Assembly (NCBI GenBank): GCA_036346205.1
Contig: JARFJB010001970.1
Coordinates: 1,144,001-1,208,000 of the forward strand
Length of the DNA: 64,000 nucleotides
Direction: 5' to 3'
Origin: Vesta saturnalis
Lineage: Eukaryota; Arthropoda; Insecta; Coleoptera; Lampyridae
Part shown: piece by piece, positions 22,009-33,465 of the stretch
Layout: each line of letters begins with the position of its first letter
Numbering within the stretch: position 1 is the stretch's first letter
The notes under the pieces: generated by a model
What the model saw: the letters and a program-made list of their open reading frames with translations, nothing else
Databases searched by the model: none
What the model was told of the DNA's origin: nothing
Translations under genes and position numbers: made by a program

Positions 22009-24995
22009 CAGGGTCCGCCTTTGGGAGCTGATCCTATGAGTATCTGCTAAACCAAACTTACTATAATTTTTAATATTTGGTGACAGGGTAATAATGTTGG
22101 GGCTAACTCATATAAAATATTTTCACGTTCATACCACTTCCGTTTATACCGCTTATTTTAAATGGAATACCCCGTATATTAATACATTTTTGGATTCTAA
22201 GTCGAATTTTAAGGTAAGTTTGTTAAATAAACTAGATACGAAATTTCAGTCGTTTTAAAAAAAACATTTTTCTAAAAAAATTGACAGATGCGGTTGTTAG
22301 TAATAACTCGTTAATTGTTCTGTTCCTGTCAAACAATTTGAATAAAACTTTGAGGTGTTGTGGGTAAAGGTTTATTGCAACAGTCTGCAAAAAAAGACAT
22401 TTGTATTTATCATAAAAATAAAATTATGAATGTCTAAACTTGACTATCAAAAAATGCAAGTTACTCAAAAAAATCAAATGGAAACCCCTATTTTTTATTA
22501 CTCAGATCGATTTAACGTCAAAAATTAAGGTAAGTTTGTTTAAAACTTTATTTGCCTAAACGTAACAGTGTCATACTTATTATCAAAAAAGTCCCAATTT
22601 CAAAATTTGTGATAAAAATGAGCTACATACTTAAATCTAGTATTCCTTGTTCGTGGTCACCATGGAAACCAAATAATTGAGAATTGAAATAAAGAAAAAT
22701 ATTTGAATAAGTTACTGCAAAAGTCTTTTTTGCCAAATAGAAATTTTCCAAGTCATTTTTTTCAAATTTATATACAACATAAATGTAAAAATTTATGAGT
22801 AAATCGAAAAAAACCTACTTTTTACGGCGGAGGTAATACATACTTATCAGCACATCATTACACGATAAAGATGCTTATTTATTTTGTTTTTCTTTTGTAG
22901 TCAATAATTTAATAAAATTGTGTTGACAGTTTGTGTTTTTCTTGATGAAATGGCTCGACATGAATATTCTAATACAGATTATTTAAATTTAATTTTAATT
23001 CACGGAGAATGTCATAGAGTTGTAAAACGAACAGTAAGAACATTTATCGAACGCTATCCTGAGCGCCCCCGACCATCAGCAGATACAATAAGACGTGTGG
23101 TTCAAAATTTGGAACAGTTTGGCACATTTAAACACTCTGCGCCTCGCAAAAGGCTGCTATTGATAACGAACAGAATGAAGTTATAACTTTAGAATATTTC
23201 CGTGCCTATTCTTGGAATTCCATAAACGACGCGAAAACAGATATTGGCTTAACACCAACAGCTATCAGAAGAATTCTTAAGAAACATAAGTTTAGACCAT
23301 ACTGTTTACAATTAGTTCAACATTTGAAAGAAGCGGATTTCTTGAAACGTATCGAATTTTGTGAAACAATTTTCCTCAAAATACAAGAAATTCCTAATTT
23401 ATTGACTAATATCATATGGACGAACGAGCCTAAATTTACGAAAAATGGCATATTTAATCGCCGAAACTCGCATTACTGGAATAACGAAAATAGCAGTCAA
23501 ATTCGCGAATGCCATTTTCAGGAAATTTGTAATTTTAACGTATTTTGTGCTATTCGGAATAACGAAATCTTTGACGTGCATTTTTGCAACGAAAATTTGA
23601 GAGGTTTAAAATAGTTGATTGTTGCGATTTATGATTACAAATTTAACTTCTAGGAGAAAATTGTCTTGAGATATTAAACACTCGAATTCAACCCCGATTA
23701 AATCTAGTGCGCCCCCTCACAACACCAACGCTGTTTCCATGAAACTTTATGAAATTTTTGAAGATCGTTGGTTTGCCAATAATGGTCCCTTTCCATGGCC
23801 ACCTAAGTCACCTGATCTTACGCCAATGGATTTTTATCTTTGGGGTCGAATTAAAAATATTGTTTATGCTACACCACTAACGACTAAAGAAGATTGCATT
23901 GCAAGAGTGCAAAATGACTTTAATTCTCTTTCTCCACAAGAAATTCAAAGGGGTACAAATGAAGCCGTTATAAGACGGGTTCAACAATGTCTTACGTCTA
24001 ACGGGCAACATTTTGAACATTTATTGTAAATTAATTTACATTTGATCACGAGCAAGAAATACTAAATAAGCGACTTTATCGTGTAAGAATGCACTGATAA
24101 GTATGTAGTTACTACCTCCGCAGTAAAAAGCAGTTTTTTTCGATTTACTCATAAAGTATTAAATTTTTACACTTATGTTGTATATCGAATTTGAAAAAAA
24201 TGACAGAAAATTTCTGTTTGGCAAAACTGACTTTTGAATCACAAAATTATCAATTTTTATAATTTTTTGCAGTAACTTATTCAAATATTTTTCTTTATTT
24301 CAATTCTCAATTATTTGGTTTCCATGGTGACCACGAACAAGGAATACTAGGTTTAAGTATGTAGCTCATTTTTATCACAAATTTTAAAATTGGGACTTTT
24401 TTGATAATAAGTATGAAACTGTTACGTTTAGGCAAATAAAGTTTTAAACAAACTTGCCTTAATTTTTGACGTTAAATCGATCCAAGTAATAAAAAATAGA
24501 GGTTTCCATTTGATTTTTTTGAGTAACTTGCATTTTTTGATAGTCAAGTTTAGACATTCATAATTTTATTTTTATGAAAAACACAAATGTCATTTTTTGC
24601 AGACTGTTGCAATAAACCTTTGCCTACAACACCTCAAAGTTTTATTCAAATTGTTTGACAGGAACAAAACAATTAACGAGTTATTACTAAGACCGCATCT
24701 GTCAATTTTTTTAGAAAAATGGTTTTTTTTAAAGGACTGAAATTTCGTATCTAGTTTATTTAACAAACTTACCTTAAAATTCGACATAGAATCCAAAAAT
24801 GTATTAATATACGAGTTGTTCCATTTAAAATAAGCGACAAAGTACTGACTTCCGGTATAACCGGAAGTGGTACGAATGTGAAAATATTTTAGATGAGTTA
24901 GCCCTAACATTATTACCCTGTCACCAAATTTTAAAAATTATAGTAAGTTTGGTTTAGCAGATACTCATAGGATCAGCTCCCAACGGCGGACCCTG
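22009..24995 (+). mobile_element. DD41D element 7 with ~0.9-kb TIRs
   Basis: The left end CAGGGTCCGCC (22009) matches the right end GGCGGACCCTG (to 24995). The arms match inward for roughly 870-900 bp, to about 22880 and 24080. Shared markers include TATCGTGTAA and TTGGTTTCCATGGTGACCAC at about 22655 and 24320. The flanks are TATATA on the left (shared with element 6) and TATATA on the right. Near the right end the perfect palindrome ACTTCCGGT-ATA-ACCGGAAGT lies at 24848-24868; its left-arm partner at 22135-22153 is degenerate. These are the longest TIRs in the window. Confidence 0.9.
22950..24029 (+). pseudogene. DD41D transposase pseudogene, element 7 (first and second Asp changed)
   Basis: The start MARHEYSNTDYLNLILIHGE at 22950 is chosen over an upstream Met because sister proteins begin with MPR or MAR. 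FIERYPERPRPSADTIRR is the helix-turn-helix block. Catalytic block 1 is IIWTNEPKFTKNG, where Asp has become Asn. In block 2 the expected DGAPPH reads SSAPPH, so the second Asp is gone too. The third block SPDLTPMDFYLWG is intact. The ending GQHFEHLL at 24029 is complete. Frame changes lie at about 23180, 23320 and 23615-23735. The gene is dead by residue loss as well as by frame. Confidence 0.82.
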
Positions 24996-25002
24996 TATAT
25001 AT

Positions 25003-26972
25003 CATGTTGTCACCTTAAGTTGGAACCCTACAGAAAACTTTTTATTATTGGTTTTATGAAAAAAAGTTATTCTTTATAAAAAGTTCTGCATGGCCTAAAA
25101 GCTAAAATACAATTTTCAGTTATCAAAATTTCCCAGTCATATACGAGGTATATCAGAAATTATAAATTTTGCTCAAGAGTAAAGCACCTTTATTTTTGAC
25201 AATAAAGAAGACTGTTATAAAGAAAAGTTGTTTAGAATTAACAGCTATTTTCAAATATCCATTTACAACCATGATGAAAATTCAGGTTCTGTGATTATTT
25301 ACTAATTTTTCATACATTCCGTATAAAGTATTCTGGCTTTATACAATTCAACGTAATTTTGGATGCACTGGCATGAAATGTTTGAGACTGAGTGACAGAG
25401 CGCGTTGAATTTTATACATTACATCAGAAATGGAGGCTTTACTAGCTTGTGAAGAAAAAATAGAAATTGTTTTAATTGTGGGACACCACTATCAAACATA
25501 TAGAGAAGCAGCAGATATTTTTAATAATAGACATCCGCATAAAAACATTGGTCGTTCAACAATTACAAAAATATTATATAAATTCAAGACTAGTGGAAGT
25601 ATTGAAAATAGTTTTAAGAAAAAACGCCGAAAACTGGTTGCCAATGAAGACACTGCATTTGAAGTGATGCTTTCTGTTGTAGAAAAATACTACAGTAAGT
25701 AAGGATACAGTGGCAAATATTTTAAGAAGAAATGGATATTATCCATATAAATCGCAATTCGTACACACATTACAAGAAAGGTATTACGATAGACGATTTG
25801 AATTCTGCACTCTGATCCAAGGAAAGTTAGAAGAAGACCCGTTTTTAACAAAACGTATAACTTTTTCCGATGAGACATTTTCTTCCAACGGAAGCGTCTC
25901 ATCACAAAATTGTCGCTGGTGATCTAACATTAATGCAAACTTTGTAATGAAAATTCATAACCATTATTCGTTTAAAACGAATATGTGGTGTGGTATGTAC
26001 AAAAATAAATTAATTGGACCTTTTGTTTGCGACATTCCTTGAATGCCGCACATTACTTGCAATTGTTACAAAATCAAGTAAGTGACTTTATGGACGAACT
26101 TCCGCTACAAGAACGTCTGAAAATTTGGTTCCAACAAGGCGGTGCCTCCATCCACAGTACAGTAAATGTTAGAGTGCTCCTTGAAAATATGTTTAAAGGA
26201 AAGGTGATCACAGGTATTCAGAGATTTCTGGGCGTCACAGGTCTCCTGATTTAACTCCCCTTGACTTTTTTTATGGTGTTACTTAAAGTTTATCGGCAAA
26301 GACCGTTTGAAAATGTAGATTATTTGGAGAGGATTATTTCTATGCCAAAAAATTTCTCCAGATATGATACGAAACGTATTACAGGAGTTTGGCAAAATAA
26401 CGGTTGAATGTTTACAAAAAGAAGGTGGATACGTCAAGGCTTTAGTAGAATGAATGGAAATTTAATTATCTTTGTTTCTGTATTAATGTGATGTTTGTTT
26501 ACTAAATATTCTTTGTGTGGATTTTCCTATTTCTAAAATAAATAATTATTATGCATTCATTACGTATCTAAATTGCAAGGTTGTTCATAAACATTAACAA
26601 ATGGAAAGATTATCATATTTTTAATAGATAAGAAAGATAAATTCAGTATTGAAATTTATAACTACAAATAATTTACAATGTAAAACGCACATAATCACAA
26701 AACCTGGATTTTCATGGTAAATGGTTGTAATTGCATATTTGAAAATATCTTTTACTTCTAAATAACTGTTCTTTATAACATTTTTCTGCGTTATCAAAAA
26801 TAAAGGTACTTTACTCTTGTGAAAAATTCATATTTTCTGCTATACCTCATATATAACTGGGAAATTTTGACAACTGAAGGTTGCATTTTCGATTATAGAC
26901 GCTGCAGAATAACTTTTTTTTATAAAACCAATAATAAAAAAGTTTTCCATATGGTTCCAACTTAAGTAGACA

Positions 26973-26977
<5 letters not shown>
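25003..26977 (+). mobile_element. Second DD41D family, copy 2 (complete)
   Basis: The left end CATGTTGTCACCTTAAGTTG (25003) matches the right end CTTAAGTAGACACATTG (to 26977). Inverted arms run about 285-295 bp, to near 25297 and 26692; for example GCTCAAGAGTAAAG on the left is mirrored by CTTTACTCTTG on the right. The flanks are TA-rich on both sides, and a 64-bp TA tract follows. One plus-strand transposase lies between the arms. Truncated copies of the same family lie at 13607-14873 and 45660-46936. Confidence 0.9.
25430..26453 (+). pseudogene. Second-family DD41D transposase pseudogene, copy 2
   Basis: MEALLACEEKIEIVLIVGHH begins at 25430. YREAADIFNNRHPHKNIGRS and TITKILYKFKTSGS form the helix-turn-helix. 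A frame change at about 25690 joins VSKDTVANILRRNGYYP. Catalytic block 1 is ITFSDETFSSNG, one residue short of the usual pattern. Block 2 reads WFQQGGASIH, with the catalytic Asp replaced by Gly. A one-base deletion at about 26207 then shifts the frame, and in the shifted frame GRHRSPDLTPLDFF supplies the third Asp. With that base counted, 41 residues separate positions two and three, so this family is DD41D as well. Reading ends GGYVKALVE at 26453. Confidence 0.8.

Positions 26978-27041
<64 letters not shown>
26978..27041. repeat. (TA)n microsatellite
   Basis: TA dinucleotides directly abutting the right terminus of the 25-kb element. Confidence 0.95.
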
Positions 27042-27042
<1 letters not shown>

Positions 27043-27539
27043 GGACGAATACACTTTATAAAGTTAATTTAAACGCCTTAAGGACTAAACAAAATAATAA
27101 ACAAAACGCATATTCAGCCGCCTAAATACATACAAATAAGGAAAAGAAAAACACACTTTATTAAAATTTGTCAATCAAACTAAAGGTATATATGTAAATT
27201 TACCTTACTCTGCACAACTTAAATTGACCACCTGGAACTCTCCGTCCTTTTGTGCTGCGGCATAAATAGCTTTCCAGTGGATGACCCTCCAGCAGAAGCT
27301 CCCCAAATTCGTATCCCAAAGTCGACTGCTTTTCAATCATTAACTCAGTTGAATTATGGAAGTTGTTTATACCAAAACGAGACCATTGACTACTGTATTA
27401 CTTCGTTCCATAGAATTAGGCGTAAATCATATTTAAACAACTCTCTTTAATCTTTAACTTTTATATGCAAATTTCTTGAATCCCACGTCAATTGACCAAT
27501 CATACAAACACATTACTTCAAAATTTTAGGCGCGGTAAA
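27042..27539. other. No gene recognised
   Basis: AT-rich sequence. A short frame at 27250-27450 shows no motif and is not called. Confidence 0.5.
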
Positions 27540-28637
27540 AACAATATGAATTTTCGTAGCATTAAACTGTATTCCCACGTCGCTTCGAGCGTGTTATCAT
27601 CTGATATTTTTCGTCACCTAAAAGCTTTGGATAATCGACTCTAAATCAACGTATATAAGGATCAACGTCGTTGTCCTTTTAAAATGAATTTTATCAACCT
27701 GAACAGCGACAATCTGTCGCCAGTGACTTAAATGTGCAAACTGTTTAATACAAAGTAACAATTTTAATACTAAATATAATTTTCCAAAGCATAATTTAAC
27801 TCATTCAATCACAATTAACGATAATCAAAAATAATAGGAATAACCACTATTTACACCAAAAGTAAATCTTAATTTATGCTACCAGAACATTCCAGGATGC
27901 GACAATAAACTTTATATACACATCTACATTTCTTAGTACACGTTTCATTTAATCAACATGTAATTACGTTTTAAATTTTAAGTACCCCATTCTAAACATC
28001 TTAGCCTTGGAAAACTTTTACAAGAATTTCAATTCTAAATAAATACTCTTTGAAACAAATCTTCTGACACCTCAAAAACAAAGGAATCTACTTCGCAAGT
28101 ACAAGACAACCTTAACCATGAATTTCCTAATAAAGGCTACGACAAAAAGGTACAACGTGAATTTATTTTTGAAGTTGCCTCCAAATTCGGTAACGCGGAA
28201 AGAGAAAGGAACATCATCTAACGTATGTTCAATTTTCACATAATGTGACACTATATTACTCATTACGGATTGTTCGTTTATTTTTATACATAGCCATTAT
28301 TAAAGTATAATGAAAATTTACCTTATTTAACTTGACGTTAAAGTTAGTAATAAAAAGGGGAAGCAAAAAGTTGAAATCCTGACTAATAATCTCCTTTGGT
28401 TTGGATTTATCAAGTATGGCATTGGTTCGACCACATACATTTTCGGGAATTGGATAATTTAAATTATAACCAAAATCGTGCTTGATTACGTATAATGAGA
28501 GTTTGTTCAGGAACCTAACACAGTAGTAACATATTTTCTACATTATCATAACATTTATAAATATGTTAACTATGTTACTTAGTCTGTTACATATCTCTAA
28601 GTCATAGTGATTTAGTAATATGAAGGAACATTTAAAC
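27540..28637 (-). repeat. Dispersed repeat R, copy 1, distal part (split by hAT)
   Basis: In inverted orientation this matches 61200-62230, and its inner part matches 42180-42545. Shared markers include AATTGTAATTGG near the distal end and CATTATCATAACATTTATAA near the hAT junction. The hAT at 28638-39498 interrupts it; the rest continues at 39499. Short frames in the 61.8-kb and 28.1-kb copies resemble each other but contain no motif I recognise, so the coding content is uncertain. Confidence 0.75.
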
Positions 28638-28949
28638 CATAGGTTCTCAACAGGGACGGTACCGCCCCCTAGTGGACGCTGGAGCTTTTCATGGGGGCGG
28701 TAGTGGGCCTAAATGCAAATGGGGGCGTTATGACAGTCAAGGGGGCGCTTGCGGTGTACCTACCCAATTAGAAATTTAACCTTTAAGTACTCGCGTCAAC
28801 TTTACATACATAACTGCTCGCATGGCGGCTCCTAGGCGCCAATGTGGTTTATAGCTGTCTTGATTTCTTTACAAGCATAGTTAAAAAGCATTTCATTCAA
28901 AACAGTAGATTGTTGTTTTGTAATCATGACTAAGCTAAGGGAAAGGGGA

Positions 28950-29500
28950 CGCGGAAAAGCTTACGCGGGCGATCCAAGAGACCGGATCCTTACAGGGGCG
29001 TGAAATAAAGAAAGGACACCCTCGTGTAGTTTTCAGAAAGGTAGACAGGGAAATAACGGCGGACCGAATAATAGACAAAATAATAAAATTCAACGGGGAC
29101 CTGGTAGCTAAAAGAGGAGGAGTAGATAGATTTAAAGAGGAAATTAAGGAAATATTTAGGTTAGGCGGTAGAGGGCCCAACCCCTACGCAGACGTGATCT
29201 TTGAAGTTCACCCTGAGCTCCGTAAAGAGATTGTAGAAAGATGTGTTTATGGAGCAGCGTGACGGTGGAGGACATCTTTCGGTCCTGACTGTTATAATTG
29301 CTAACAGGGCATCAGGCTAAGAACTGTAGGGATAAGGAATTTTGCGGAAGATGCGCGAAGTAGGGCACAGGGCTAGGGAATATCGCTCGCAGAGGACTAG
29401 ATGCGTCCAATGTATGCCGGCAAACGAAGGTCGCCGCGAAAGGTTTGACGAACGCCACGCGTGCTGGACTTTGAATGCGGAAGTCACGCGGCGTTAAAGC
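28950..29500 (+). pseudogene. LINE ORF1 (gag-like, CCHC knuckles), 5'-truncated
   Basis: From about 29000 a basic stretch reads EIKKGHPRVVFRKVDREI and EEIKEIFRLGGRGPNPYADV, typical of the region before the knuckles in R1-type ORF1 proteins. After a stop and a frame change near 29260, three knuckle-like clusters follow: CYNC..GHQAKNC, then CGRCAK..GHRARE, then RCVQC. This protein would bind LINE RNA and form the particle. Stops interrupt two of the knuckles and one Cys has been lost. The N-terminal two thirds are missing because the element is 5'-truncated at 28933. Confidence 0.65.
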
Positions 29501-29596
29501 GTATCACCTAAAGACCGATTATGGACGCTAAAAACAATAAAGTAACGACCGGAGCGCACGTAAGGCGGCCGTTGAGACTAGCAATTAAATGCAGGC

Positions 29597-31189
29597 ATAA
29601 ACGACGAGTAACCTCGTAAAAACACTAAAAAACGAGGATATCGACATCTGCTTCGTACAGGAACCACACGTGTACCGCGGAAAAATAATAGGATTCCCAA
29701 TGGAGTACGAGGTAACCAGCGGAAGTAACGAGGTGGCGAAGAGTTGCATCGTACATCACCGACAGGGGTTAACGTCGACGTTAGTCGGACAGCTATCGGA
29801 CGAACTAATCACCACTTGCGAAATAAAATCCGTCGCCGGAAATCTTACATTCTACGCCGTGTCGGTTTACTTACCACCGACCGGAAGTGCTTACGACGAC
29901 GATGAGCTCGTGGCTAAATTCGATCGGGTTACACGCGCGCTAGACGGGAAACTTACGGTTTTTGTGGGAGATTTTAACGCGAAATCACCGTTGTGGGGGG
30001 GGCGATAAAGAAGACGAGAGGGGCCCCGCGATTTGCGATATAATCAAAACTCGGAATTTGATATCCTTTAATGAGAACTAGGGACCGACGTTCGAAGGCC
30101 CTAGAGGAACGAGTTACGTAGACGCCACGCTCGGAACGGTCGAAATGTATAACGCGTCGCGCGAATGGAACGTAACGGGAGTAGAAACGCTGTCCGACCA
30201 CAAATTAATCACATGGATCATGGAAACTGACGAAAAAATGAGCGACGAAGGTCAGGCTGTGAGGTACTGTAACGGTAAGGCGAAATGGGAAGAGTTCAAC
30301 CGCGTATATCGAGCGGTAATAGGCGACATAGCGGAAACGGCAACTCAAATCGACAGTGACGATGCCCTGGAGGAGTGCGCAGCTAAATTAAACGAATCCG
30401 TAAGGATAGCGTGCGAGGCTTCGATGCCTCGCAAAAAGAGCTACAGGAAAAGCGTGCCGTGGTGGACGCCGGAACTGACAACTCTGAGAAGGGAAGTCAA
30501 CCGGCTAGCCCGGAAATCGAAACGACACACTACGATACCGGGAAGACGAGAAGAAAGGATACGGGAATATCGCGAGATAAGAGCAAGGTATAAACGAACG
30601 ATAGAAGAAACACGCACGCGGAAGTGGAAAGAGTACTGCGCACAAAACTCCGGAAAAGACCCTTGGGGTACGGCGTATAGAATCCTAAGGGGTAAGCAAA
30701 CGGGAAGACGCGGCCTAACTACGGTTAGGCGGAAAGACGGGTCGATGACGACAGGCGCTCTAGAAACCGCGGAGACACTATTGGAAACGTTCTTTCCGAC
30801 GGACGACCGCAATAGCGACGAGCCGGTCCACCAAGCGATAAGGAAGGCGCACGAAACACCGGGAATGTGCGGACCGGACGACGGAAGCATAACCGCCGAG
30901 GAAATTCGCAAAGCATTGAAACGCATGAGTGCCAAGAAAGCACCGGGACACGACGGGATCACACCGGACGCGGCGTTAAAAGGGCTGGACGCTACGCCGG
31001 ATGTCCGGTCGAAGATCTTCAACGCGTGTTTAGACAGGGGAGTATTTCCGGCATGCTGGAAATTACAAACGATGCGATTCATTCCGAAGGCGGGAAGAAG
31101 CGACGCCACGGACCCGAAAACGTACCGGCCCATAACTTTACTTCCGGTTATAGGAAAAGCCCTGGACAGAATAATAGCGACGCGTATAG
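29597..31189 (+). pseudogene. LINE ORF2, 5' part: endonuclease and N-terminal RT
   Basis: The apurinic-like endonuclease begins around DIDICFVQEPHVYRG, with VSVYLPPTG, VGDFNAKSPLWGG and, after a frame change, GVETLSDHKLITW. These are the E, D/N and SDH motifs of the fold that nicks the target. A run of seven G at about 29995 has slipped by one base, and a Trp codon before GPTFEGPRG has become a stop. From 30145 the frame is open to the LTR: KKAPGHDGIT, then FIPKAGR and YRPITLLPVIGKALDR are RT motifs 0-2a. Excising the LTR with one copy of its ATAG duplication restores continuous reading into RIEHHVKTAGGF at 33466. Confidence 0.88.
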
Positions 31190-31540
31190 TGTAAAGATCT
31201 CCCAAATTTTTATTATTTTTAATTAGTTCCTAAAGTTTATTAGCAAGACGCCGTCCTTTATTCAAAATTTTCCTATCATGATTAATTATTTGATAAGTAA
31301 AAGACCAGTACTGATCGTATTCACGGAATTTATTAAGATACGATGACTCGCTAAATGCACAGGTGCAAGCAATTATAATAATTCGTAGAAGTTCTAGTAA
31401 AAGTTAAACATATTTCATAACGTTGCATAAAATTACACAATAATTAATCATGCATCCTCCCTCCAGACGGAAATCCCAAAAACGTTTAAAAGTTTGTATA
31501 CTCAACCACCAGAGTTTCGTAACCACCCTCGCGAATTCTT

Positions 31541-31548
31541 TATAAAAA
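31541..31548 (+). promoter_or_regulatory. Possible TATA box of the LTR
   Basis: TATAAAAA is followed about 25-35 bp downstream by a purine-rich GGAGAGAA stretch. It stands in the less AT-rich part of the LTR, where a U3/R boundary could lie. Transcription orientation is not independently shown. Confidence 0.25.
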
Positions 31549-31836
31549 CGCGGCACGCGCTGCTAAGGAGAGAATTCTCTAAATAAATCAAGTCAGATTT
31601 TTTAATATCGTTACATATCGTCGCGTTCGCGCCGACTGCTACCTGTTGTAAACCGTCCGCCTGTAACCGCCGTGCGAGTAAAATCGCGACTCCGCAACTT
31701 GATAGCATCACCGAAGTTAAAAGGGTAGAGTTGCAGAGATCTAACGTTGAAAGTACGTAAGTTGAGATACCTGGTGATAGGGATATGCAGGGTTGTAAGC
31801 CCGACGTACTCTTCTATTACTAGACACACACACACA

Positions 31837-32307
<471 letters not shown>

Positions 32308-33232
32308 TCTATACAAATTTACACGAACACTACAGCACCAAAACCACACCTCGACAAACGTACCAACAACCGCAGAATACCTGTAATTAAAACCTCGTCG
32401 AAAGAGCAAGCCGAACACCTAGTAAACACCGCTAATTCCTGAAGTCGAAGAGAAAACGTAAGTTGCACCGTTGGCAAGTAATGAGATTGTCACCTGGAAA
32501 CCAGAAACTATCAGAAAATATCTTGTGTTAAATAAGTCAAATCTTTATTGTTAGACGCGAAAAAAAATTCATTTTAAAATAGAAAACGAAGGTTTTATAT
32601 TTTAAAATCGGCCAACATAACAAAAAGCTTTTATTTTATTTAAATAAAAACCGGTACACTAAAATAAAGGAAACAAATAATACGCCGCTACCGTACACCA
32701 GCTACCTAAATAAACGAAAAGCTTTCATTTATTTAAAAAGGGCAAAAATTGAATGTAAATGTGAATGAGTTTATTTTCATAAGAAAAGCAGGTATAAAAT
32801 TGGATTACTTTTATACACTTATAACCGACCGCTTTAAAATATCGATTATTTCTTTAAAGGCAGAGTATTGAACTCGGTGTCTTATCGCGCACGTGTTTAT
32901 ACAGCGTTATCTTGCTACCTGCTTCTGTATTTTATATAGGGACGCATTCAGGTAAAATTATTTATTTATTTCGGCAATTAACCAGTATAAATTGAAACAG
33001 TCAAAGGACGTAAACTAAAAGTCAAAGCCCCCAAACCTTCTATTAATGTTACATTACAGAAACTCCAGAGGACCACCTAGCCCTTAGTTCCGAGACCCAC
33101 CAGGACGAAGGAAGTCTACCTAACGATCGTGCATAGAGAGAAAACCAGTTCCTACATTTACCTGTAGCTATATCTTAGATAAGTAATTTAAATAACCATA
33201 TTTTAGAAGTGTAATATAAATAGGAAATAAAG

Positions 33233-33275
<43 letters not shown>

Positions 33276-33465
33276 CCTTTGTAATCTATTTGTTCAACGT
33301 GTTGAGAGCCTGAATAACGAACCCCGATCCTAATTTTGCAAGTACAAAATTCCGACTGAGCTAAAAGGGCAAAGTGAGAATTATTCATTAATAGTAATCC
33401 ACTTAACAGTAAAACGCAAGGACGCAAGCGTTACATTTTAAAAGCGAACGACAGAGTCGGTTACA

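Noticed and set aside
27250..27450. 66-codon frame MCCGINSFPVDD
   Set aside because: Short, isolated and without motif or repeat support.
30441..31205. 254-codon open frame on the minus strand within the LINE
   Set aside because: It is antisense to the RT coding region and open only because of the GC-rich codon use of the real frame. No motif is present.
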